Positions 52,451 to 62,356 are shown, numbered from the stretch's first letter. The stretch is 64,000 nucleotides of DNA from Desulfosporosinus hippei DSM 8344 (GCF_900100785.1 NZ_FNCP01000008.1:115536-179535); one strand, 5' to 3'. The notes: a model not told the origin generated them from the letters alone. Numbers and translations are program-made.

Positions 52451-54886
52451 TTATTGGGTTATGCCCTCTCCTAAAAGATCTTTGAATTCATAGGTAATAT
52501 CATTCTCCATTACCGTTACCTCAAGATATTTTGCTGCAGTTGGCTTTTCCGGGGAAAAATCCTGAGTACTAAAACCAGCACAGGAAATATACCGAACTCC
52601 CCTATCCAGCTCACATTGATTGACATCTCCCGAAAACAAGACCCAGAGGTTTTTTCCGGTTTTCTCCCGATATTCGGCCAAGGTATCCTTGAGTAATTCA
52701 CTTTCTTTGGCATTAATAAAAGTTGCGGGAGCTGCTGACATGACAACAAATACATTACTGCCGGTCAGGTTGTCTAACTCCTCGAACAACCATAGCCATT
52801 GTTCTGGATCACTTCTGCGCAGTCCCCCCTGACTAACATCCAACTGAATAAAGCTAGAGTTCTTATAATCATAGGTTTTATATTCATTCTTGGAAATCAG
52901 GGCAGGTTTGGACATGTCTCTGACAGCAGTTGGGGCTTGGCTTCCGGTATAAACCGCCATGTCCAAATTTTCATTAATATACCCGGTCATTTTGTTCAAC
53001 AATTGCTCTTCCATAGTATTATAGCTTGCGTGCCTACTAGCAAAAACCGAAAACTTAAAACTTTCCGAACCTGACTTAAAATCTGTTCTCCTGTTGGCAT
53101 CATCTTTGGGGCTTGTATTCTGAGGTATTTCCCTTTGCTCAATTACCTGGGAAGGCTGGTCGTCATCGAAGGAATCAATTGTATCTGTAGAGTTTTCATA
53201 GATGGCTGCAGCAATATAGGCATTTACGCCCCCTACGCCGGCTTTGATATAGCCTGCACCAACTGCAGTGGCTTTAAAGATTCCCTCCTTGAGATCTCCT
53301 ATTTTCCCACTTACTGCCCACTGAACATCTTTCGGCTGAATTTTCCCTTGGAAGCCCTGTTGGTCGTAACCAGTTACCTGGATGGTTTGGCTCTGTCCAA
53401 GAGGTAAGTCTAACTTATCTGAACTGAGCTTAAGCTTGACAGGAGCACTTAAAGAACGGATATCCAACTCAGCTGTTAATTCCCCTACTTTAGCAATTAT
53501 TTTGCCCTTGCCTACTGAAGTGGGCTGAAACTGATTATCTCTAAATCTCCCTTTAATCCCGCTCACTCTCCATTTTATCTGTTGAGGATTAATCTTGACC
53601 GGATTAGCGAAACTGTCCACTCCCCTAAGTGTATATTTTCTCGAAGTATGCACAAAAACATTAGGGTCCTCGGTTTCTAGGATAAGCTTCGTCAGTGAAC
53701 CGGAAGAGGCCTGAGAAAAGATTCCGATACCGTTGGCAACAGAACGCAAAGAACCTTCAGAAGGTATGTTGACAAGGTCTAAGGTGGAAGTTCCCGGCTT
53801 TCTGGCTACCATGGTAGTAGATCCGCCGCCATCAAAAATCAGGGCATTGTAGGCTCCCAATTCCTCCATGAGTTGAGCGGACTCACTCTGGGTAAGACCG
53901 ATACTGTTATCCTGTCGGCCATCGATCGTGACCAAAATCAGTTGTTTCCCATCCTCAGAGCTCCCGGCCAAGGTGCGGGGGTTTTTCTTGTCAAAACTGC
54001 CGGTGCTATAAGAAAAGGTCTCAGGAATCTGACCGTCCTTGACCAGCAAGGAAGACCCGGTTGCTGACATTTGCAGATCGGACCAGTCTGGGTTAGAGGT
54101 AACGGTGAATTGTGCAGGATCTCCCATCCTTAAGCTTTCCAGAAGTTTAAGAGCTTGTTCTCCCCGGGAAATCACAACATAACCTTGGGCTGGTATGGTT
54201 GCGGCAGGCATAGCTTGGCGAATTTCTATCACCCGTCCTTGGGAGACAAGAATTTCCACTAAATCCGGATACGTTTCTGAGGCTCCGAGGGTGGTGGGTC
54301 CCCATTTATTATCCAAGACGGTAATATCCATATATTGCTGACGGCTAGGCTGGTTGTACTGAGTCACCGCAAATGAAACATTATTGAATCCTGTCAAGGT
54401 CAGGGAATTTTCCCAATAATTAAAGAGTATCTGACCAGCGTTATCCAGAGAGAGAGAAGCCATTTCATCATTGTTTTGATTGTACCAACCGGAGGTGGCT
54501 ACGAGGTCTCCCCCTTGTACAAAGGGTCCGTCAGGATACCCGGTACCGCCACCCATGGGATTGAAGAAACTGGCGTTCACTGCAGCTACGGCATTGTTTT
54601 CCTGGGCTAAGGCAAGTACAGTAGAAAGTGGATCCGTGATCCGGCTATTAGCCAAGGTATCTATTTTGATGTTAGGATTCGTGGTATCAATACGTAATAC
54701 TTTGATATTTAACCACCCGTCTGCTGTAAACCGCGAAATATGTTCCAGAGTTGCTCCAGCGGTTATGGTCTGTTGAACTCTAGTCTCATAGAGAGTTTTT
54801 GGTTGGGCTACCGCTGTGCCGGAGATTGTCAGGACAGCGCAGACTGTTGTCAGAAAGATTACAAGTACTTTTTTCAAATAAGTCAT
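52451..54886 (-). CDS. Secreted NAGPA protein with Ig-like region and inactive phosphoesterase-like C-domain
   Basis: 811 residues with a Sec signal peptide (MTYLKKVLVIFL..., cleavage near VAQP). Residues about 85-390 form a NAGPA domain: AAVNASFFNPMGGGTGYPDG, NPRTLAGSSEDGKQLILVTIDGRQ and ALIFDGGGSTTMV. Residues about 400-570 contain bacterial Ig-like repeats (QIKWRVSGIKGRFRDNQF, VQWAVSGKIGDLKEGIF). The C-terminus from about 600 has the order of a calcineurin-like phosphoesterase, but each metal motif is altered: VFASRH for the first Asp/His, YTGSQ for GD, and SGDVNQ for GHxH. It is therefore a likely surface glycosidase with a dead phosphoesterase module. A separate transcript from the blaI operon is expected, since terminators separate them. 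Confidence 0.78.
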   Translation of the reverse strand: MTYLKKVLVIFLTTVCAVLTISGTAVAQPKTLYETRVQQTITAGATLEHISRFTADGWLNIKVLRIDTTNPNIKIDTLANSRITDPLSTVLALAQENNAVAAVNASFFNPMGGGTGYPDGPFVQGGDLVATSGWYNQNNDEMASLSLDNAGQILFNYWENSLTLTGFNNVSFAVTQYNQPSRQQYMDITVLDNKWGPTTLGASETYPDLVEILVSQGRVIEIRQAMPAATIPAQGYVVISRGEQALKLLESLRMGDPAQFTVTSNPDWSDLQMSATGSSLLVKDGQIPETFSYSTGSFDKKNPRTLAGSSEDGKQLILVTIDGRQDNSIGLTQSESAQLMEELGAYNALIFDGGGSTTMVARKPGTSTLDLVNIPSEGSLRSVANGIGIFSQASSGSLTKLILETEDPNVFVHTSRKYTLRGVDSFANPVKINPQQIKWRVSGIKGRFRDNQFQPTSVGKGKIIAKVGELTAELDIRSLSAPVKLKLSSDKLDLPLGQSQTIQVTGYDQQGFQGKIQPKDVQWAVSGKIGDLKEGIFKATAVGAGYIKAGVGGVNAYIAAAIYENSTDTIDSFDDDQPSQVIEQREIPQNTSPKDDANRRTDFKSGSESFKFSVFASRHASYNTMEEQLLNKMTGYINENLDMAVYTGSQAPTAVRDMSKPALISKNEYKTYDYKNSSFIQLDVSQGGLRRSDPEQWLWLFEELDNLTGSNVFVVMSAAPATFINAKESELLKDTLAEYREKTGKNLWVLFSGDVNQCELDRGVRYISCAGFSTQDFSPEKPTAAKYLEVTVMENDITYEFKDLLGEGITQ

Positions 54887-54999
54887 TTAAGTTCTCCTCG
54901 GATATTTTTTCATAATAAGATTCAGCTTATCATCATACATTCCACATCTTCCTAAATAATCCTCTCCCAGGGGAAAGATTAGTTGAATTCAAAAAATAA

Positions 55000-55030
55000 A
55001 GTCCCAGGGTTTCCTAGGACTGTCCCTCAA
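55000..55030 (-). terminator. Terminator
   Basis: AGTCC-C-AGG, loop GTTT, CCT-A-GGACT; on the minus strand the stem is followed by TTATTTTTT. It ends the transcript of the 55097 gene. Confidence 0.65.
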
Positions 55031-55096
55031 CCTGCCCCTTATCGTATTAGATAAGCGACTAGACTGAATACATTAACCGCATTTCTACTTCTATTT

Positions 55097-55558
55097 TTAC
55101 TTTACTTCTATCCGAAATGAATGTGCAGAGTCATGGGTTTCATCCCATCTACCATTAATTTCGTAAACATATATACCTGGTATAGTAGGTGCACTAAATT
55201 TCTCATTATTTAGAATTACTTTCGACTCAATTTCTCCTTGGTTCCAGTGTATTATTTCTATCTGTTTTGGTTGATATTTGGTATCAAATCTGATCGATAT
55301 GTTGCTATTCGGTTCAACTGCAATAGCGTCAATATTCTTTGTTGTTTCTTCGGGAGGGGGGTTTAGATGGCTATTCCCGCCCTTTTTTTTATCAAACCAA
55401 TTGTACATAGACTCCACGGTCGGAATCGTTAAATTATTATATTTAACGATTGGAACTGGTGCTTCTTTAGGAATACTAGTATTGATTAAGGAATATACAA
55501 TAATTCCAACACCTAATAGCAGTAACAGAATTATATTCGTTATGACCTTTTTAGTAAT
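55097..55558 (-). CDS. Membrane-anchored hypothetical protein with a non-ATG start
   Basis: The continuous frame extends well upstream of the first ATG (55417) and encodes a believable N-terminal anchor (about residues 4-25, with LLLLLGVGIIVYSL). An in-frame stop lies at 55571-55573, so initiation must be between them, and the only candidates are ATT at 55558, ATC at 55561 or CTG codons. GAGG stands 10 bases before the ATT. From there the product is about 153 residues, with an outside domain ending in HDSAHSFRIEVK and a beta-rich pattern. A start by frameshift from a lost upstream piece cannot be excluded. The family is unknown. Confidence 0.5.
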   Translation of the reverse strand: MTKKVITNIILLLLLGVGIIVYSLINTSIPKEAPVPIVKYNNLTIPTVESMYNWFDKKKGGNSHLNPPPEETTKNIDAIAVEPNSNISIRFDTKYQPKQIEIIHWNQGEIESKVILNNEKFSAPTIPGIYVYEINGRWDETHDSAHSFRIEVK

Positions 55559-55640
55559 GATATTATCGCCTCACTACATTCTAAATGTCATTAGTTTCTG
55601 GGTTTATTGAAGAGCTTATTATAAAACCTAACTAATCTAC

Positions 55641-55943
55641 TCATCTATGAAGTATGCAAAAATAAGGACCCAGCCACCCATCTTCATGTGTTAGGACAAA
55701 TGTCCAATTAAATTGTTCATCAGTAATATAAATATCTGCTGTTTCATGATCGGTTATAAATTGGCTCAAATCATCAAATGAAAATGCTCTGAACTTGTTG
55801 TCAATGATATATCCCGTATCTTTATATTGATGGAAAAGATAAAAGCTATATAAGTTATCTTTTAAAATATCTTTAAAGGAATTTCTTGCCTGTTCATCAC
55901 TTTCGCACTCCCTTGCTTTGTAGCTGAATATATGCCAAAGCAT
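55641..55943 (-). pseudogene. DUF4275-like protein, probably truncated
   Basis: 100 residues. The frame starts MLWHIFSYKARECESDEQAR and contains DIYITDEQFNWTFVLTHEDGWLGPYF, which resembles the DUF4275 core (HxFSY... and WTxVxTHE...GPYF). The family usually has a further 35-45 residues at the front. Here a TAG directly precedes the first ATG and no ribosome site is seen, so the gene seems to have lost its start. The remaining frame is intact. Confidence 0.5.
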
Positions 55944-56092
55944 GTCTCGGCCCTATTTCGACACAATGGCTCTCTCGGAGCGAAATATTCACTCTGATCA
56001 GGTACAGAATAAAAAGCAAGTGTTACATGAATATATCGATTCTGTATATGTTTCACATTCAAAAGATTACAACATAAATGTAAAGCTCAATG

Positions 56093-56407
56093 TTAGGGTT
56101 TTTAATGTCTAATGACTCAATGTTTGATACAAATTAACGATGCATCCACTCTTTTTTCAAAGGGGGTGCATTTGCTTTTTGGGGGGTGCAAAATTCAAAA
56201 GAGCTCAGCCTAAAGTGCATATTTCCACGGCTTTCTACTCTTAACTATGATATATACTTCCAACTGCTGTTACTGCCTTTTTGCCCTCCCTTTTTGCGTT
56301 TATGTGTAATTCTTTAAAATTAAATGACTCAATAAAATTCGAACAGTTTAATTAATTACCAGCGATATTCATTCATATAACTGATAAGGGCAGAAGCACA
56401 ATTTATT
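56093..56407. other. Intergenic region
   Basis: No gene seen in about 315 bases. It contains one plus-strand hairpin (ATGCATCC at 56140-56147 with GGGTGCAT at 56164-56171, followed by a T-rich run) that may be a terminator, and otherwise AT-rich sequence. Confidence 0.5.
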
Positions 56408-56680
56408 TTACATTTTCGCTAAAAACATTATGACTCCTCTAGAAAGTAATACTACAAATGAAATAATTGTCATTACGCGATTCTTTATTTTAAAGTAAAG
56501 TATTGAAGCCGATATCGCAACAATTAGTAAAAGCACATCTACCCAACTAATACTTCCGCTTAATACAACGGAAAAATTTGTCATAAATTTACTATAAAGA
56601 ATCAATACAACCCAAAAGAGACTATACAAAGCAAGTAGAACAATAATTATGTTTAATAAAATCAATAGTTTTTTCTTCAT
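56408..56680 (-). CDS. Small membrane protein, two or three helices
   Basis: 90 residues from the ATG at 56680, which has AAAGGTG 8 bases upstream. The sequence starts MKKKLLILLNIIIVLLALY and has further hydrophobic stretches (VLLLIVAISASILYF and VMTIISFVVLLSRGVIMFL). No family was recognised. Very low GC, in line with the 55-59 kb block. Small membrane proteins of this kind near a ComQXPA locus could be immunity or sensor proteins, but there is no direct evidence. Confidence 0.5.
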   Translation of the reverse strand: MKKKLLILLNIIIVLLALYSLFWVVLILYSKFMTNFSVVLSGSISWVDVLLLIVAISASILYFKIKNRVMTIISFVVLLSRGVIMFLAKM

Positions 56681-56873
56681 ATTCACTCACCTTTCTAAAA
56701 AACCTAAAGTAAATATAACCGTACTCTTGACAAAAATCCAGTACCTATACTTTTACTTTTTTAAATAAGAACAAACACATATTCTCAGCAATGAGTACGC
56801 TTTTTAAAAAAGTACTTGAGATTTATTTTTGTAAGTTAAAGGAGTCTGCTTCTTCTATAAACACCTAACACTC

Positions 56874-57803
56874 TCACCTCTTATTTATAAAAAGAAGATT
56901 GCTTACATACAGTCGGTCCATATAAGGTAATTCTTTATTTGAATAACCAATAAATAACGCAAAACAACTATGCGTTCCAGGCTCTTTAATTTCCAGTTCA
57001 ACTGGAATAAGTGTCTTACCAGTTTGTAAATTGTTGCTAATTAAATTAAAATATTTCTTACCATTATTGTATACTTCAATTTGTTTATTATCCAAAAAAA
57101 CAACGAATATACCTTTACTAAATTCTGTTTTGGATATATTTCGAAATAAATTAAACTTATAAATGTCAGTATCCTGTAAATTTTCTTGAGTCAGCACTTC
57201 TACACCATTTTTCCTAATACAATCGGAATTCTTTACCAAGAAAATCCCTTTCACGTCTTCTCCATAATTTTGCAAAATCTCAAGTGCCGGTTCACTATTT
57301 TGAGGGCTATACATACTATCTTGATCATTCACACAAACAGTTATTGCTTTATAGGTCAAATATATTCCAGGCGAAATAAATATGTCTTTAGGTATTCTTT
57401 GATCTTCTCTATATAACATGAATATTAATTCATTGGGACCATTATTTAAATTTCTGATCCCTACGTTAATAATTTTATTACTTTTTTCATTAATTGATAT
57501 ATCATAATTAAGATACATTTGTTTATCTATATAATATTTTTCTTGCTTTCCATTATTAAGCAAAATTAATGTATATATATTCTCAAATGGATAATCATTA
57601 TCAATTCCAATCTCAATATCTAGAGTATTACTGTTGATATTTATGTTTTCTTCTCTTATTGTCGTACCATTGTTGCAAAATCGCATGCCCGTACTTACCA
57701 TTATACTCTGTTTTTTTTCTTCTGAAGTTGTCTCTTGAATACACCCCGTACAACATACAATTATATATACTATTATAAAAATAAGTATGCTTTTCTTTTT
57801 CAC
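56874..57803 (-). CDS. Lipoprotein of unknown function
   Basis: 309 residues. The signal is MKKKSILIFIIVYIIV with lipobox CTGC at about residues 18-21. The mature part is rich in Asn, Ile and Lys (typical of AT-rich DNA) and seems built of beta strands (NTLDIEIGIDNDYPFENIYTLILLNNG; LIPVELEIKEPGTHSCFALFIGYSNKE), suggesting one or two Ig-like sandwiches. No known domain was recognised. It follows the small secreted protein gene by 54 bases on the same strand, so they likely form an operon. Confidence 0.55.
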   Translation of the reverse strand: MKKKSILIFIIVYIIVCCTGCIQETTSEEKKQSIMVSTGMRFCNNGTTIREENININSNTLDIEIGIDNDYPFENIYTLILLNNGKQEKYYIDKQMYLNYDISINEKSNKIINVGIRNLNNGPNELIFMLYREDQRIPKDIFISPGIYLTYKAITVCVNDQDSMYSPQNSEPALEILQNYGEDVKGIFLVKNSDCIRKNGVEVLTQENLQDTDIYKFNLFRNISKTEFSKGIFVVFLDNKQIEVYNNGKKYFNLISNNLQTGKTLIPVELEIKEPGTHSCFALFIGYSNKELPYMDRLYVSNLLFINKR

Positions 57804-57857
57804 GCTATCACCCTTTTGATCTTAAAATTAAAGGAGGGGGGTGGCCCCTCCCAGTTC

Positions 57858-58313
57858 TTATTCAAGGTCTTCATACGAATATATAGTTGCAAGTACCCCA
57901 TCATGAGTAACAAAATGATTTGAAGCACATTTATACGTCTTACTGCTATCATAGGGTACCGACGTAGGTAATGAATATAATGATTGAGTGTTGTAAGCAA
58001 GCTGTTCATCATGACTCACTATAGTATTTCCTTCATATATATAAGTAATCGCCCTCATTACTTCTGCAATACCCCCCCAACACTGAGTATATCCTTGTCC
58101 ACCAACATAGCCATAATTTTGCCAGATATCGGATCTTCCAGTAGAGAGCACAACGTGATCTGGTGTTATAATATTTTGTGTATCACTTTTTTGATTAGTA
58201 CCTTGCGAAATTAGATCTATATCCGTTACCTTCGTTTTCTGAGCTGCAAATACATCACTTGAAAATAGCACGAATAAACAAAACATAAGTGGAAAAATAA
58301 TCCTTTTTTTCAC
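57858..58313 (-). CDS. Secreted protein of unknown function
   Basis: 151 residues starting at the GTG at 58313, since AAAGGAG lies 9 bases upstream of it; the ATG three codons earlier is too close to that site. A clean Sec signal peptide (MKKRIIFPLMFCLFVLF, cleavage near VFAA) is followed by a mature part of about 125 residues with two cysteines (in YTQCWGG and YKCASNHF) that could form a disulfide. No family was recognised. It is the first gene of a two- or three-gene AT-rich group lying 0.9 kb past the end of the com locus, on the same strand. Confidence 0.6.
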   Translation of the reverse strand: MKKRIIFPLMFCLFVLFSSDVFAAQKTKVTDIDLISQGTNQKSDTQNIITPDHVVLSTGRSDIWQNYGYVGGQGYTQCWGGIAEVMRAITYIYEGNTIVSHDEQLAYNTQSLYSLPTSVPYDSSKTYKCASNHFVTHDGVLATIYSYEDLE

Positions 58314-59242
58314 AAAACTCATCTCCTTTAAAATAGCTTATTTACTTAATTAATTTCGCCTCTCGGAATTCAAAAAATCAGATAGCAAAAGCTTTGCATA
58401 ATCCTATCGAATATTTGAACACCCAATTAGCAATCTCAGGGAATAAGTAAAAAATCACTCTCCTTTTCCAAATCTCCCTTCACAAACATCCTCAGTAGGT
58501 ATAGTATAAAAGTGCCTACTATTTGTGTAGGTGCCAACTCCTTCAGATCAATGTTACTTTGCGGGTATAGTTGATCTGGAGTCGTCTCTATTTAAATGAC
58601 GAAAGCCATTCAAATACTTTATCGAAGTTGCTAATAAATTATAAGAACAAATTGAAAGTATTCCTGATTTTTCAGATTTTTCTAATGTTAATAAAACAAT
58701 ACAATAATGGCTAAAGTCTGCTCAACACATAACTGGATATTGCTTTAAAAACTACGAGGAACATTAACAGACATACTGACTTTTTCTTCCTCCCTTGTGA
58801 AAAAACACTATGTTCAGAAGAGCACTCAAGGGCACGTTATAAAAACATGATCCAGTGTTTCCTCGTGCCCGGAGTGTCCCAACATTACGGGTAAGGCTCA
58901 AAAGAATACTTCATATTATCCTCTTCCCTCGCCAAATTGAAGCATTCGACGTAGGGCAAAGTCGGATTTATTTAGGGACATTTTAGATCGATAATAAATA
59001 ATGGGGTCTACTAGTAAAATAAAATCAAATAAAGGGAAAACAAAATTATAATTTCATCCTTCTTTGGTAAATTAAACCTACTTTCTACGTACTATACAAT
59101 AAATTAAACATTATTGCACCGAAAATCATACAGCAGTATGCCGCATGTTTTTTGTGGTCACCGCAAAAACATACTCCCCAAGATGCGCTTTAGATCTTTA
59201 GCTATTATCCACAACTTCAACATTATGCTTTTCTGATTAACG
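58314..59242. other. 930-base region without recognised genes
   Basis: Nothing coding is supported. Present are a GC-richer hairpin (GGGCACG near 58830 with CGTGCCC near 58870), a TTGCGG half-site at 58559-58564 without its partner, and a near-palindrome TTTTTGTGGT/ACCGCAAAAA near 59150. A short frame around 58940-58990 is too decayed to name. The region probably holds the promoter of the secreted-protein operon and decayed DNA. Confidence 0.5.
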
Positions 59243-59264
59243 AAAAAAAAGGCCTCACGGCCCC
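59243..59264 (-). terminator. Terminator of the comQXPA operon
   Basis: On the minus strand GGGGCC-GTGA-GGCC is followed by eight T residues, about 60 bases past the comA stop. Confidence 0.65.
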
Positions 59265-59325
59265 TAAAATATTAAAAAAGATCATATTTCAAGTTGCATT
59301 CTGCATTATTTTAGCCCACATCTTA

Positions 59326-59985
59326 TTATATAAAATCCTCAATAGGAATAAGTCCCAGACGCTTGGCTTCAACTATTGCCTCCGCTCTTGAGCGAACGTT
59401 TAATTTCCCGAAAATTCGTGTCAAATTATACTCAACCGTACGTTGACTTATCAATAAAATATCTGCAATTTCCCTGTTGCCCTTACCTCTAGCGACTTCT
59501 CTCAGAATCGCTTGCTCCCTTTCATCGATTGAAATACCTTCTAAGCTTTCTTCATTCACCGAAGTAGCAACCCTTGCATCATTACGCCTTAGCTGATGTA
59601 AAAGAGATACGGGTATAACGGCCTCGCCATGCAAAGCACAGCGGATCGCCGTTATAAGTTGCTCTCGTGATGCTGTTTTACTTACGAAGCCTGAAACACA
59701 TGTTTCAACTAGAATATTAAAATGCGAAGCAATATCGTAACCTGTATAAATAATAATAGGCGTATTTAAATTTGTCGTGATTACTCTCCGAGTTAATTCC
59801 AATCCATTGATTACCGGCATATTCAAATCAAACATAAGAACATCAAAAGTCTGGCTTTTCAACAACTCTAATGCTTCCATACTAGAAGTTACAACAGTCA
59901 CTTTCATTTCTACGTCTTGTTCAATCATGCTTTTTGTACCTTCACCTACTGAGGGATGATCATCGACTAATAAAATTTGAATCAC
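59326..59985 (-). CDS. comA: ComA response regulator
   Basis: 219 residues, NarL/LuxR-type. The receiver has the acidic pair DD at 8-9, phospho-acceptor D53 in MFDLNMP, and K104 in the SKTAS region. The DNA-binding part (about 150-210) has the LuxR helix-turn-helix REVARGKGNREIADILLISQRTVEYNL. Start is GTG at 59985 with AAGGGGGAAGGG upstream, 15 bases after comP. It is the natural partner of ComP by position. Targets are probably promoters with TTGCGG-N4-CCGCAA boxes; one such box lies in this very locus. Confidence 0.92.
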   Translation of the reverse strand: MIQILLVDDHPSVGEGTKSMIEQDVEMKVTVVTSSMEALELLKSQTFDVLMFDLNMPVINGLELTRRVITTNLNTPIIIYTGYDIASHFNILVETCVSGFVSKTASREQLITAIRCALHGEAVIPVSLLHQLRRNDARVATSVNEESLEGISIDEREQAILREVARGKGNREIADILLISQRTVEYNLTRIFGKLNVRSRAEAIVEAKRLGLIPIEDFI

Positions 59986-60000
59986 CTTGTCCCTTCCCCC

Positions 60001-62340
60001 TTAAACAACTTGTTCGTTTGCACTGGACATCATGTCCACCACCATCCAAATTGAAACTTCAAATCCTTTACCTGGACTTGAATGAAAACTTGTATTCCCC
60101 CCTAGACTTGAAACTCGTTCTTTGATTCCAGATAACCCCATATGGCTAAGTGAAGATTTTAAGTTGTTTAAATCTATACCAATACCGTTATCTAGATACC
60201 TAAATTCTAAAATATCATTACTATTGGCTAACGTGATATTAACCTCTGTTGCTTTTGAGTGTTTAGCTGCATTTGTCAACAACTCTTGGACAATTCGGTA
60301 AAGGGCTAATACATGTTCATAATCCAAATTCATACTGAAATCTTTTGAATTGAAATTCACAACGTAATCTGTTCGCAATTGGGCATCAGCAAACAAATTC
60401 TTTAACGCTTCTACAATCCCTGATTCCCTTAGTAAAGGCGGAAATAATTCATTACAGGTTTCACGAATTTGATGTGTTACATCTAACATTCCTTCGGCCA
60501 GATTATTCAATTGCATCTTCAGATCTACCGAAATTTTTTCATCTTCTAAGATTATTTCCAGCTTTCGATACCATAACAATTGATGTTGCAGTGCTGAATC
60601 ATGTAAATCTAAGGCTAGACGTCGTCTCTCCTTTTCCGATAAGTTAAATAAAAGACGCATTACCCAAGGATGCTCTGGATCTTTTTGGGTAACCGCTTCC
60701 TCTAATTTTACGGTCAATCCCTCAATTAAGCGTAAGTTTTCATAGACCAGGCTTGCATAAGAAGCGATTGTTCTAAGCCATACTTTTTCATGTTGATTAA
60801 AATGAGTTCGATTTTGCTTTTCTCTAATCCATATAAGGTGAATTTTATCCTCAGCCTTACTTACTATAAGCAAAACACCATTATCTATATCGATTAATTC
60901 TCCAACGGAAATCAATCCGATATTGTCTTTTAACCAATTAATGCTTTCTTCAGAGGGAAAATTCGGATCCCCTGTTTTTATTAACAATGAATTGTCTGTC
61001 AGATCCATTGCGAACAAGGAAATGGATTTCACCGGTAAGACTTGCATTACTTCTATGATTAATTCTTCTTCCAGATCAGCTGGCTTCATCACCCTGGAGA
61101 TAGTCTGAGAGAAACGGTCTAAGCTTGCTTGGAAATTATACTTTTCTCTAAATAATTTTGACCGAAAACTGAAATCAAGCTCTTCTTTGATATACAGGAA
61201 CACTATGATTCCTATATAAGTAACAAGGCCAACATGAATCCCCTGAAGAAAAGTAATTTCCCCCACAATGTAGAATAAAATCAATAAAAAGAGTGTAGTG
61301 GGTATGAGGCAGATTATAGAATAATATCGTATACGGCTAATGATAAAATCGATATCAAACAAGCTTTTTGCTGTAATTAGATATAAAAAAACAACCGGAA
61401 GAAATACTAAGAAAACCGCCCCTAAAGCCCCCGGTATAAGTTCAACACCGAATAAAATACTTGGTAGACCCACTAATACGACAAAGGGGAAAAAGGCCAG
61501 TATAAAACCTACTATTATAATTTTAAAAACCGGTTTGTGCACCGTATTTCTATAACGCATATAACGAGAGATAATAATGTAAAAACATAGAAGAATGCTT
61601 ACTGAAAAGACAGCCAGAAAGGAATACCTGATAATCGATAACCTTCCGCCGAAGATCTGAAACAATGAATGAATAACAAGCAGCAACCCATTTATTCCAT
61701 AAAATGCAAACAAGAATTTACGACTATACAAAATAAGTCCATGTTGCAAAAAATAAACCCGTAAAAATTCCAAAAAGAGTACAGGGATTAAAGACATAGT
61801 AATTCGATTGATGTATATCCCGAGAATATCTATCCTAGAAGAAGCCCCAGCACTTAAGTAGCTAAACCCTATGGCAATAAAAAAGAAAATGAGGAGAAGA
61901 GCAGCCTTATCATCCCTTTTTTTAATATATAGGAAAAGGGAAAAAATAAAGAGAATCCCAAAGACTAGTCCTGGTATCAAAATATGATACCAAAGCAAAT
62001 CTTGAGTCGGATTATTGGTCACCTTATATAAAATCAGTTCGTTACTTTGATTAATTGCTAATGTCTCTGCTTGTTCAATGACACCATATTGCCTGACGGT
62101 AAAATGCTCGCTAGGCTTATTTTGGTTGATCAATGCAACAGTATCTCCAGCCTTGATTCCTTGTTGATTAGCCCAACCAAGATGATCAACATTAGATATC
62201 TGCCATTTACCTGCTTCATTTTCCACCACGCTTAAGCCGATGTAGGGAACGTTTAGCGTGACAAAAAGTAAGTAATAGATCAATATTAAAATAATTCCGG
62301 CAGAAGATAGCCATACGAAACGTCTTTTCAGGTCTCCCAT
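60001..62340 (-). CDS. comP: ComP membrane histidine kinase
   Basis: 779 residues. After a first helix (about 8-30) comes an extracellular PDZ-like domain with the typical ISNVDHLGWANQQGIKAGDTVALINQNKPSE text (residues 48-77), exactly the ComP layout, then about seven more helices to residue 390. The kinase part carries H580 in DLHDSALQHQL (HisKA_3 type) and an HATPase end with ELLTNAAKHSK and DNGIGID. It is thought to sense the prenylated ComX peptide and phosphorylate ComA. The start has GGAG upstream. It follows comX by 58 bases, in which a 17-bp hairpin sits. Confidence 0.93.
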   Translation of the reverse strand: MGDLKRRFVWLSSAGIILILIYYLLFVTLNVPYIGLSVVENEAGKWQISNVDHLGWANQQGIKAGDTVALINQNKPSEHFTVRQYGVIEQAETLAINQSNELILYKVTNNPTQDLLWYHILIPGLVFGILFIFSLFLYIKKRDDKAALLLIFFFIAIGFSYLSAGASSRIDILGIYINRITMSLIPVLFLEFLRVYFLQHGLILYSRKFLFAFYGINGLLLVIHSLFQIFGGRLSIIRYSFLAVFSVSILLCFYIIISRYMRYRNTVHKPVFKIIIVGFILAFFPFVVLVGLPSILFGVELIPGALGAVFLVFLPVVFLYLITAKSLFDIDFIISRIRYYSIICLIPTTLFLLILFYIVGEITFLQGIHVGLVTYIGIIVFLYIKEELDFSFRSKLFREKYNFQASLDRFSQTISRVMKPADLEEELIIEVMQVLPVKSISLFAMDLTDNSLLIKTGDPNFPSEESINWLKDNIGLISVGELIDIDNGVLLIVSKAEDKIHLIWIREKQNRTHFNQHEKVWLRTIASYASLVYENLRLIEGLTVKLEEAVTQKDPEHPWVMRLLFNLSEKERRRLALDLHDSALQHQLLWYRKLEIILEDEKISVDLKMQLNNLAEGMLDVTHQIRETCNELFPPLLRESGIVEALKNLFADAQLRTDYVVNFNSKDFSMNLDYEHVLALYRIVQELLTNAAKHSKATEVNITLANSNDILEFRYLDNGIGIDLNNLKSSLSHMGLSGIKERVSSLGGNTSFHSSPGKGFEVSIWMVVDMMSSANEQVV

Positions 62341-62356
62341 TCACAAATCTCCTTCA

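Noticed and set aside
55278..55610. Plus-strand 110-codon ORF
   Set aside because: Opposite strand of the better supported membrane-anchored protein; no ribosome site.
57984..58214. Plus-strand 76-codon ORF inside the secreted-protein gene
   Set aside because: Shadow frame in AT-rich DNA without start signals.
58559..58564. TTGCGG at the start of a possible ComA box upstream of the secreted-protein gene
   Set aside because: The second half (GTATAGTTGA) does not match CCGCAA, so it is only a half-site that could occur by chance.
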